A DNA stretch of 50,450 bases from Prevotella sp. (lineage in GTDB: Bacteria; Bacteroidota; Bacteroidia; Bacteroidales; Bacteroidaceae), in NCBI GenBank assembly GCA_017400455.1, contig JAFPTC010000032.1, positions 1 to 50,450 on the forward strand, given 5' to 3'. Made by a program: the position numbers and the translations under genes. The notes beneath the pieces are model-generated. The model did not search any database, was not told where the DNA came from, and saw only the letters and a list, made by a program, of their open reading frames with translations. Below, in pieces: positions 33,442-40,051 of the stretch (positions are counted from its first letter, which is position 1; each line of letters begins with the position of its first letter).

Positions 33442-36261
33442 ATGAAAAAATTATTTATGGCAGCGCTGCTGCTCTTTTCCGGAGCAGCTGCTGTGACGGC
33501 ACAGACACAGATGCCGCCCATTCCCGTGGACAAGGCCGTGCGCATCGGCAAGCTCGACAACGGTCTGACTTACTACATCCGCCACAACGAGTGGCCTGAG
33601 CATGTGGCCAATTTCTACATTGCCCAGCGCGTGGGCTCCATCCAGGAGGAGGAGAGCCAGCGCGGACTGGCTCACTTCCTTGAGCACATGGCCTTCAACG
33701 GCTCGGAGCACTTCAAAGGCAACGACCTCATTGAGTTCACCCGCTCGCTGGGCGTAGAGTTCGGCAGCGACCTGAACGCCTACACCTCGATTGACCAGAC
33801 GGTCTACCGCGTTTGCAACGTGCCCACCACGCGCCAGTCGGCCCTCGACTCGTGCATGCTCATTCTGAAGGACTGGAGCAACGGCCTGCTGCTGGAGAAG
33901 GACGAGATAGTGAAAGAGCGCGACGTTGTGCACAACGAGTACCGCCTGGGCGAAGGCCCCTCGCAGCGCATGATTACCCGCTCGCTGCCCAAGCTCTATC
34001 CCGGCTCGAAGTACGGCGTGCGCATGCCCATCGGCCTGATGAGCGTCATCGACAACTTCAAGCCCAAGACGCTGAAGAAATACTATCAGAAGTGGTATCG
34101 TCCCGACAATCAGGCCATCATCGTGGTGGGCGACATTGACGTGGACCACTTCGAGCAGAAGGTGAAGGAGCTCTTCAGCGGCATCAAGGTCAGCCCCAAA
34201 GCCCCGAAGGTGGTGCCCGAGGAGGTGCCCGACAACGAGGAAGCCATCTACATCTTCGAGAAGGACAAGGAGATGCGTGTCAACCAGATAATGGTGTTCA
34301 TGAAGCACGACGCCACCAAGCCCGAGGAGAAGGTGAACATGGACTACCTGATTGAGGTCTACGTGAAGAACGTCATTGCCAACATGTTCAACGCCCGCTT
34401 ACAGGAGCTGACCAACGACCCCGACTGTCCCTTCCTGCAGGCCATGGGCGATGACGACGTGTACCTGCTGGCCTCGACGAAGGACGCTTTCCAGCTCATT
34501 GGTGTCCCCAAGGACGGCCGCGACATGGAGACGCTCACCGCCCTGATCCGTGAGGCTCGCCGCGTGGCCAAGTTCGGCTTCACCGAGACGGAGTATGAGC
34601 GCGCCAAGGCCGACTACCTGAGCTCACTGGAGAAGCAGTATACCAACCGCGCAAAGATCACCAACGACCAGTTTGGCGACAATTATCGCGACAACTATCT
34701 GACGGGTGAGCCCATCCCCTCGATTGAGGACCTCTACCAGACCATGCAGATGCTGGCCCCCAACATTCCCGTTGATGTGATCAACATGGCGCTGCCCGAG
34801 ATGATTACCGACGGCGACAAGAACCTCGTAGTCATGGAGTGGGCACGTGAAGCCGACGGCCTGACCTACCCCACTGAGGACGACATGCGCCAGGCAGTGG
34901 CCAAGGCTCGCGCCGAGGAGCTCACCGCCTATGTGGACAACGTGAAGAACGAGCCGCTCATCGCCCAGTTGCCCGAAAAGGGAACCATCGTCAGCGAGAC
35001 CACCGACAAGACCTTCGGCTACAAGGAGCTGAAGCTCTCGAACGGGGCCACCGTGCTGCTCATGCCCACTGACTACAAGGACGACGAGGTGCTGCTGCAA
35101 GCCTGGGCACCCGGCGGCAACAGTGCATACAGCAGCGCTGACGACGTGACCAACCTGAAGCTGTTCGACGATGTGGTGGGCATCAGCGGACTGGGCAACT
35201 TCAACAGCACTGAGCTGCAGAAGGCACTGGCCGGCAAGAACGTCAATGCCAACCTCACGCTCAGCGACTCACGCCAGTACGTCAACGCTCACTCCACGCC
35301 CAAGGACTTGGAAACAATGATGCAGCTCGTCTATCTCTACTTCACAAACATCAGCAAGGACGAGAAGCAGTATGATAATCTCATCAACATGCTCGACATG
35401 GCCCTGAAGAACATCTCGCTGTCGCCCGATGCCGTCTTCAGCGACTCGCTTACCAGCACGCTCTACGCTCACAATCCGCGCCATATGATTCCCCACGTGG
35501 AAGATTTGCCCAAGATGAACTACGACCGCATCCTGGAAATGGCACGCGAGCGCACCAGCAACGCCGGCGCATTCACCTTCGCCTTCGTGGGTAAGTTCGA
35601 CGAGGCTCAACTGCGCCCCCTTATCGAGCAGTACATTGCCAGCCTTCCCGCTAACAACAAGCCTGCTGAAAAGGTGGTCAACATCCAGACGCTGGCACGC
35701 GGCGAGGTGAAAAACCACTTCACCATGAAGGCAGAAAGCCCCAAGGCCGTGGTACGTGAGATTTGGTGGGCTAAAGCTCCCTACAATCTGGAGAACGCCA
35801 TCAAGGTTGACGCCATAGGACAGATTCTCTCGATGCTCTACCTCAAGACCATCCGCGAGGACGAAAGTGCGGCTTACAGCTGCGGCTCCGTTGGTCAGCT
35901 CGATATCTCATCGCCCGAACCAAAGCTCATAGTCATGGCCTACTGCCCCATGAACCCCGACAAGAGCGCCATCGCCCTGCGCCTGCTGGACGAGGGCATG
36001 AAGAGCGTGGCTAAGCAGATTGATCCCGACCAGCTGCAGAAGGTTAAGGACTATATGCTGAAGCAAATCGACATCGACGCCAAGACCAACAGCTATTGGA
36101 TGGGTGCCATTGACAAGATGCGCACCTACGGCGTTGACATCTTCCACGACTACAAGAAGATTGTCGAGTCGCTGACGCCCGAGGCCCTGAGCAAGTTCGT
36201 CCGCGAGCAGCTGCTCAGCAGCGGCAACCACGTAGAGGTGGTGATGCTGCCCGAAAAATAA
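33442..36261 (+). CDS. M16 family zinc peptidase (PqqL-like), periplasmic
   Basis: This 939-residue protein has a signal peptide (MKKLFMAALLLFSGAAAVTAQ) and two tandem M16 units, the long form seen in E. coli PqqL. The zinc site is in the first unit: HFLEH with His78, Glu81 and His82, and the third ligand Glu159 (VKERDVVHNEYR), exactly 76 residues further as in the HxxEH-X76-E rule. QAIIVVGDIDVDHFEQKV marks the end of the first domain. The second unit (from about 530, FGYKELKLSNGATVLL) has lost the HxxEH residues. Such proteins degrade peptides or small proteins in the periplasm; PqqL itself is linked to iron scavenging. Eleven bases separate it from the ResB-like gene. Confidence 0.92.
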   Translation: MKKLFMAALLLFSGAAAVTAQTQMPPIPVDKAVRIGKLDNGLTYYIRHNEWPEHVANFYIAQRVGSIQEEESQRGLAHFLEHMAFNGSEHFKGNDLIEFTRSLGVEFGSDLNAYTSIDQTVYRVCNVPTTRQSALDSCMLILKDWSNGLLLEKDEIVKERDVVHNEYRLGEGPSQRMITRSLPKLYPGSKYGVRMPIGLMSVIDNFKPKTLKKYYQKWYRPDNQAIIVVGDIDVDHFEQKVKELFSGIKVSPKAPKVVPEEVPDNEEAIYIFEKDKEMRVNQIMVFMKHDATKPEEKVNMDYLIEVYVKNVIANMFNARLQELTNDPDCPFLQAMGDDDVYLLASTKDAFQLIGVPKDGRDMETLTALIREARRVAKFGFTETEYERAKADYLSSLEKQYTNRAKITNDQFGDNYRDNYLTGEPIPSIEDLYQTMQMLAPNIPVDVINMALPEMITDGDKNLVVMEWAREADGLTYPTEDDMRQAVAKARAEELTAYVDNVKNEPLIAQLPEKGTIVSETTDKTFGYKELKLSNGATVLLMPTDYKDDEVLLQAWAPGGNSAYSSADDVTNLKLFDDVVGISGLGNFNSTELQKALAGKNVNANLTLSDSRQYVNAHSTPKDLETMMQLVYLYFTNISKDEKQYDNLINMLDMALKNISLSPDAVFSDSLTSTLYAHNPRHMIPHVEDLPKMNYDRILEMARERTSNAGAFTFAFVGKFDEAQLRPLIEQYIASLPANNKPAEKVVNIQTLARGEVKNHFTMKAESPKAVVREIWWAKAPYNLENAIKVDAIGQILSMLYLKTIREDESAAYSCGSVGQLDISSPEPKLIVMAYCPMNPDKSAIALRLLDEGMKSVAKQIDPDQLQKVKDYMLKQIDIDAKTNSYWMGAIDKMRTYGVDIFHDYKKIVESLTPEALSKFVREQLLSSGNHVEVVMLPEK

Positions 36262-36272
36262 ACTGACCCTAT

Positions 36273-37229
36273 ATGACAAAGGGAAAGCCTTGGCACCTGA
36301 AGGAGGGATTCCTCCTCGGAGCCGGACTGATAGTGATGGGACTGGTGCTCCAGCTGAGCATCGGCCCCATCAATTGGTCTATATTTACCTGGCCCGTGAA
36401 CATAGTGGCACTGGGCGTGCTGGTGGCCGTCATCGTGGGCATGTACCTGCTGCGGCGGCGCGTCGTCGCCTTCCAGTTCCTCGCCACGTTCGGCGCCGCC
36501 GTGCCGGCACTGGCCTATGGCACACTGCTCACCATTGTGATGGGCCTCACCCGCCAGGAGCCCGACGGCTCGTGGCTCAGCGACATGCTCACCTTCTGGC
36601 CCTTCGTGCTCATCTATACCTACATTGAGCTGATTCTGGGCCTGGTCATCCTGAAGCAGATAAGCGTAGCCATAGCCCGCCGCTCGCCGCTCATGCTCCG
36701 CCCGTCGTTCATTGCCCATCTGGGCCTGTTCATGGCCCTGGCCGCAGGCACGCTGGGCAACGCCGACATGAAGCAGCTGCAGATGTGGACAACAAACAAC
36801 CCAGAGCTGGCCAACCGCTACGCCGGCTCAGACGCCTTCCACCAGTACGAGCGCTTCGCCCTCGACGAGAACGGGCGCCACGTGGAGCTGCCCATAGCCG
36901 TGGAGCTGAAACGGTTTATCATGGAGATGTACGAAGACAGCGTCACGCCGAAGCGCTACGCCTCCGAGGTGATCATCTACTCCAAGGCTTCAAACCACCA
37001 GTATGCCGCCACCATCGACGTGAACAAGCCCGTGACCATTGACGGCTGGAAGATTTACCAGAAGGACTACCGGCTGACCGACGCCGGCGACGAGTGCCAG
37101 ATCAGCATCCTCGAACTGGTGAGCGACCCCTGGCTGCCGTGGGTCTACGCGGGCATCTTCCTGATGCTGGCCGGCGCCCTGCTGATGCTGTTCACAGGAA
37201 GAGGGAAAGAGTTAAGAGTTGAGAGTTAA
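36273..37229 (+). CDS. ResB-like cytochrome c biogenesis protein (System II)
   Basis: This 318-residue protein has about five membrane helices (WHLKEGFLLGAGLIVMGLVLQLSIG, VNIVALGVLVAVIVGMYLL, FIAHLGLFMALAAGTLG, and a C-terminal LPWVYAGIFLMLAGALLMLF). Between the last two is a soluble loop of about 110 residues with VNKPVTIDGWKIYQKDYRL, typical of the ResB/CcsB family. System II delivers heme to apocytochromes c outside the inner membrane as a ResB-ResC (CcsB-CcsA) pair, and a CcsA-like gene follows. The last residues (GKELRVES) are encoded by the short tandem repeat at 37206-37242, an apparent repeat-derived extension. nrfA/nrfH, often beside this pair, are not visible here. Confidence 0.85.
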   Translation: MTKGKPWHLKEGFLLGAGLIVMGLVLQLSIGPINWSIFTWPVNIVALGVLVAVIVGMYLLRRRVVAFQFLATFGAAVPALAYGTLLTIVMGLTRQEPDGSWLSDMLTFWPFVLIYTYIELILGLVILKQISVAIARRSPLMLRPSFIAHLGLFMALAAGTLGNADMKQLQMWTTNNPELANRYAGSDAFHQYERFALDENGRHVELPIAVELKRFIMEMYEDSVTPKRYASEVIIYSKASNHQYAATIDVNKPVTIDGWKIYQKDYRLTDAGDECQISILELVSDPWLPWVYAGIFLMLAGALLMLFTGRGKELRVES

Positions 37230-37242
37230 GAGTGAGGAGTTA
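37206..37242. repeat. Short tandem repeat (GAGTTAAG/GAGTTGAG units) at the ResB-CcsA junction
   Basis: Several 7-9 base units (AAGAGTTAAGAGTTGAGAGT and so on) cover the last codons and stop of the ResB-like gene and the region before the CcsA start. Similar units occur at 38043-38062, at 49475-49509 and 49942-49976, and on the opposite strand at about 122-142. Confidence 0.75.
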
Positions 37243-37245
37243 GTT

Positions 37246-38040
37246 ATGTTCTGGAATTCATTCATATATTTCGCCATCGCGGCCCTGCTGCTCTGGACCG
37301 CAGGCGCCTTCCTGGCCTGGAAGAGCAAGGAGAAAGCCGCCATAGGCCTGACCGTAGCCGGACTGCTGGTGTTCTTTGCCTACATCCTCGCCATGTGGGT
37401 CACGCTGGAACGGCCACCCATGCGCACCATGGGCGAGACGCGCCTGTGGTATTCGCTGTTCCTGCCGTTGGCCGGACTCTTCGTCTACGGCCGCTGGCGC
37501 TACAAGTGGATACTGACGTTCTCGACCATCATGGCCACCGTCTTCATCTGCATCAACCTGTTCAAGCCCGAGATTCACACGAAGATGCTCATGCCGGCCC
37601 TGCAAAGTCCCTGGTTTGCCCCCCATGTCATCGTCTACATGTTTGCCTACGCCATGCTGGGCGCCTCGTTCCTCGTGGCCGTGTGGCTGCTGATAAAGGG
37701 CGAGAAGAGGCTGGCCAACACCACGGCCGACCACATGGCCTCGGTAGATAATCTGGTTTACGTGGGCCTGAGCTTCATGACCTTCGGCATGCTCTTCGGC
37801 GCCCTGTGGGCCAAGGAGGCCTGGGGCCACTACTGGGCCTGGGACCCCAAGGAGACGTGGGCCGCCGCCACCTGGCTGGGCTACCTCACCTACGTCCACT
37901 ATCGCCGCTATCCGCGCCACCGCACCAAGGTGGCCCTGTGGATGCTCATCGTATGCTTCGCCCTGCTCCAGATGTGCTGGTGGGGCATCAACTACCTGCC
38001 CTCGGCTCAGGGCGCCTCAGTGCATACTTACAACTCGTAG
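37246..38040 (+). CDS. CcsA/ResC-like cytochrome c biogenesis protein (heme handling)
   Basis: This 264-residue polytopic protein ends in a typical heme-handling domain with the tryptophan-rich WWD signature, WGHYWAWDPKETWAAATW (about residue 195), flanked by conserved histidines (APHVIVYMFAYAMLGASF, YVHYRRYPRHR). It pairs with the ResB-like protein to attach heme to c-type cytochromes at the outer face of the inner membrane. I start it at ATG 37246 (MFWNSFIYFAIAALLLW); an earlier in-frame ATG at 37219 would add repeat-encoded residues. It ends directly in another short tandem repeat. Confidence 0.9.
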   Translation: MFWNSFIYFAIAALLLWTAGAFLAWKSKEKAAIGLTVAGLLVFFAYILAMWVTLERPPMRTMGETRLWYSLFLPLAGLFVYGRWRYKWILTFSTIMATVFICINLFKPEIHTKMLMPALQSPWFAPHVIVYMFAYAMLGASFLVAVWLLIKGEKRLANTTADHMASVDNLVYVGLSFMTFGMLFGALWAKEAWGHYWAWDPKETWAAATWLGYLTYVHYRRYPRHRTKVALWMLIVCFALLQMCWWGINYLPSAQGASVHTYNS

Positions 38041-38042
38041 TG

Positions 38043-38062
38043 GAGTGAAGAGTGAAGAGTTA
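38043..38062. repeat. Short tandem repeat (GAGTGAAGAGTGAAGAGTTA) after the ccsA stop
   Basis: Two to three units of GAGTGAA/GAGTTA lie between the convergent CcsA and rfbC genes, immediately after the stop codon, as in the other copies of this repeat type. Confidence 0.7.
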
Positions 38063-38066
38063 GGGT

Positions 38067-38621
38067 TCAAAAGCTGAACGGACTGCTGAAGTCTTTCAGG
38101 CAGGCGTGCCGCATGTCCTTCTCTGAGAGGATGGCATGCTCGGTGGGAATGCGCCAGTCGATGCCCAGCTCCTGGTCGAGGATGCAGATGCCGTCGTCGG
38201 CCTCGGGATGATAGAACTCGTCGCACTTATACTGGAAGACGGCCGTTTCCGAGAGCACGGCAAAGCCATGGGCAAAGCCCTTGGGAATGAAGAACTGACG
38301 ATGATTGTCCTCCGTGAGCTCCACGCTGACGTGCTGGCCATAGGTGGGGCTGCCCTTGCGGATGTCGACCACCACGTCGAGCACCGCCCCCTTGACACAC
38401 CTCACCAGCTTGCTCTGCGTGAACGGCGGGCGCTGGAAATGCAGTCCGCGCATCACGCCGTAGCTCGACTTGCTCTCGTTGTCCTGCACAAAGGTGATGT
38501 TTCCAACCTTCTCGTTGAACTCTCTTTGCGAGAAGCTCTCGAAAAAATATCCTCGCGCATCCTCAAACAGGCGCGGCTCAAGGATGAGCACGCCGTCGAT
38601 GGCTGTTTTGATTACGTTCAT
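38067..38621 (-). CDS. rfbC: dTDP-4-dehydrorhamnose 3,5-epimerase
   Basis: This 184-residue cupin protein shows the RmlC landmarks: FEDARGYFFESFSQREF, QDNESKSSYGVMRGLHFQ with the catalytic base His61, GAVLDVVVDIRKGSPTYG, FIPKGFAHGFAVLSE, and YKCDEFYHPEADDGI with the tyrosine acid Tyr131 and nearby Tyr137. It converts dTDP-4-keto-6-deoxyglucose to the L-rhamno form for surface polysaccharide. The other rml genes are not adjacent. It is a single minus-strand gene with a full promoter. Confidence 0.95.
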   Translation of the reverse strand: MNVIKTAIDGVLILEPRLFEDARGYFFESFSQREFNEKVGNITFVQDNESKSSYGVMRGLHFQRPPFTQSKLVRCVKGAVLDVVVDIRKGSPTYGQHVSVELTEDNHRQFFIPKGFAHGFAVLSETAVFQYKCDEFYHPEADDGICILDQELGIDWRIPTEHAILSEKDMRHACLKDFSSPFSF

Positions 38622-38644
38622 AGCTTTCTGTTCTTTTTCGGCTG

Positions 38645-38676
38645 CAAAGGTACTGAAAAAAGCCTACAGAACCAAA
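38645..38676 (-). promoter_or_regulatory. Promoter of rfbC
   Basis: Minus strand: TTTG (38673-38676), 20 bases, then TACCTTTG (38645-38652), 24 bases before the ATG. Confidence 0.75.
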
Positions 38677-38704
38677 GAAAATGATGAAGTATTTTTCTTG
38701 GGGT

Positions 38705-38843
38705 GCCTTCCCGTGAAAATTTCTCACGTGAGATTTTTTCACGGGAGGCCTTCCCAGAAAAATTTCTCACGTGAGATTTTTTCACGAGAGGCCTTCCCAG
38801 AAAAATTTCTCACGTGAGATTTTTTCACGCGGCGCCTCCCCGC
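38705..38843. repeat. Tandem array of three palindromic units, 43-bp period
   Basis: The core TCTCACGTGAGA occurs at 38722-38733, 38765-38776 and 38808-38819, exactly 43 bases apart. Each has AAATT on the left, TTTTTTCACG on the right and a GGCCTTCCC-like joint. The core and GGCCT-CCC joint match the palindromes at 8408 and 48083, so these belong to one family. There is no unique spacer sequence, so it is not a CRISPR array. No gene was found in 38622-38947. Confidence 0.9.
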
Positions 38844-38878
38844 TGAAACAGGGCCTGCCGCCGGGCTGTTTTCCCATG

Positions 38879-38919
38879 AGAAAAGGCACCTGCAAAGACG
38901 CATGCCTTGCAGATGCCTT
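38879..38919 (-). terminator. Intrinsic terminator behind the CbiK-like gene
   Basis: Minus-strand 13-bp stem with one mismatch (AAGGCATCTGCAA / TTGCAGGTGCCTT) followed by TTTTCTC, 29 bases after the stop codon. Confidence 0.8.
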
Positions 38920-38947
38920 ACTCGTGGCTTCAGGCCTTGCCCTCAGA

Positions 38948-40051
38948 CTACTCCTCGGGGAACATGGAGTGATAGAAGTCTACCACCTCGGCCTGGCGGG
39001 TGTGCTGCTTGTAGATGGCGCGGATGTTCTCATACTCCAGCATGCCCTTCACCAGGGCGTCGTTGCCGTTGTCCTTGAAGGTGGCGGGGTCGATGGTGTA
39101 GCCCATGTGCTGGAAGTACATCTTCCACGAGGTGTCCTCCACCTCGCCGTCCTCGTTCTCCTCGAAGCCGCCCTCCCAGGCGTCGTCGTCGCCAGCCATG
39201 TCGTTATGGGCATGGTCGCCTGCGATAGACATCAGCGGGGCGCAGTAGACATTGCCGCTCACCAGTCCGGCCTCGGCCATGCGCTGGCGCACCTGCACCT
39301 TGTAGTTGTCGGCCATGTCCACCGTGCCCACGAAGTAGTTCTTGCTAAGGGCATGCAGGGCCTCCTCCAGCTGGGTGTAGCGCACGTTGGCCTTGTAGGT
39401 GTCATACTCGTCGGGGTTGCCGTGGCCCATGAAGAGCATGGCGCCCTTCTGGGCATACGTCTGGAAGTTGGCGTTCAGGGCGTTGGCCAGCGTGCGGGTG
39501 TCGTCGACGGTGTACATCAGCGGCATGCCCAGCTTCAGCGTTACCTGAGACATGTACTTGTCGTCCAGGTCGCCGTTGGAGTTGTTGCCAAAGTCCTTCA
39601 TAGCGTTCACCACGCGGCTGAACTCCTCGCCGGGGATGACCTGCATGGACTGGACGATGATTTCGCTGTACTGCACGCGTCCGAAGGCTTCGAGCCAGTA
39701 TTTGGGCTCGTAGAACGAGCGGGCGGCGGTGTTCTCGGCAGCCAGTGCGCGATTGATGCAGATGGCGCTGGAGAACGAGAGGTAGACGTCGTAGCCGGGG
39801 AACTCCTTCTCGTATTCCGAACGGGTGAGGTCGAAGGCGTCGTAGGCCTGCTGCCAGGTGCTGCCGAAGGCCACCAGGAGGATGGCCTTCTGGTTCTTCT
39901 TCTGGGCGCGCACGGTCTGTTCCACTTCCTGCTGATAGCGCTCCATGTTCGACTTCGGAGCGTCATCATCGTCGTCACTACAAGCCACAAAGGCTGTGGC
40001 TGAAATTGCGGCCATCATGGCCACCATGAGAAACTTAATCTTGTTCATCAT
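38948..40051 (-). CDS. CbiK-like chelatase as a probable surface lipoprotein
   Basis: This 367-residue protein begins with a lipoprotein signal ending TAFVAC (Cys24), followed directly by SDDDDD, the strongest type of Bacteroidetes surface-export signal. The mature part matches CbiK sirohydrochlorin cobaltochelatase: AILLVAFGSTW near its start, FMGHGNPDEYDTY with one metal-binding His, and CAPLMSIAGDHAHNDMAGDDD with the other. Cytoplasmic CbiK inserts cobalt for B12 synthesis. An exported form is unlikely to serve that pathway directly; P. gingivalis IhtB, a CbiK-like outer-membrane lipoprotein, is described as a heme chelatase. The gene overlaps the 3' end of the TonB receptor by 17 bases and shares its cobalamin riboswitch. 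Corrinoid or tetrapyrrole metal handling at the surface is inferred. Confidence 0.85.
   Translation of the reverse strand: MMNKIKFLMVAMMAAISATAFVACSDDDDDAPKSNMERYQQEVEQTVRAQKKNQKAILLVAFGSTWQQAYDAFDLTRSEYEKEFPGYDVYLSFSSAICINRALAAENTAARSFYEPKYWLEAFGRVQYSEIIVQSMQVIPGEEFSRVVNAMKDFGNNSNGDLDDKYMSQVTLKLGMPLMYTVDDTRTLANALNANFQTYAQKGAMLFMGHGNPDEYDTYKANVRYTQLEEALHALSKNYFVGTVDMADNYKVQVRQRMAEAGLVSGNVYCAPLMSIAGDHAHNDMAGDDDAWEGGFEENEDGEVEDTSWKMYFQHMGYTIDPATFKDNGNDALVKGMLEYENIRAIYKQHTRQAEVVDFYHSMFPEE

Noticed and set aside
38705-38843. Possible CRISPR array (regular repeats at 43-bp period)
   Set aside because: The whole unit is repeated, there are no unique spacers, only three units exist, and no cas gene is nearby. 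It is a tandem palindrome array.
38771-40003. Long plus-strand open frame of 410 codons
   Set aside because: It is antisense to the CbiK-like gene, which has clear family motifs; the frame is open because of the high GC codon pattern.
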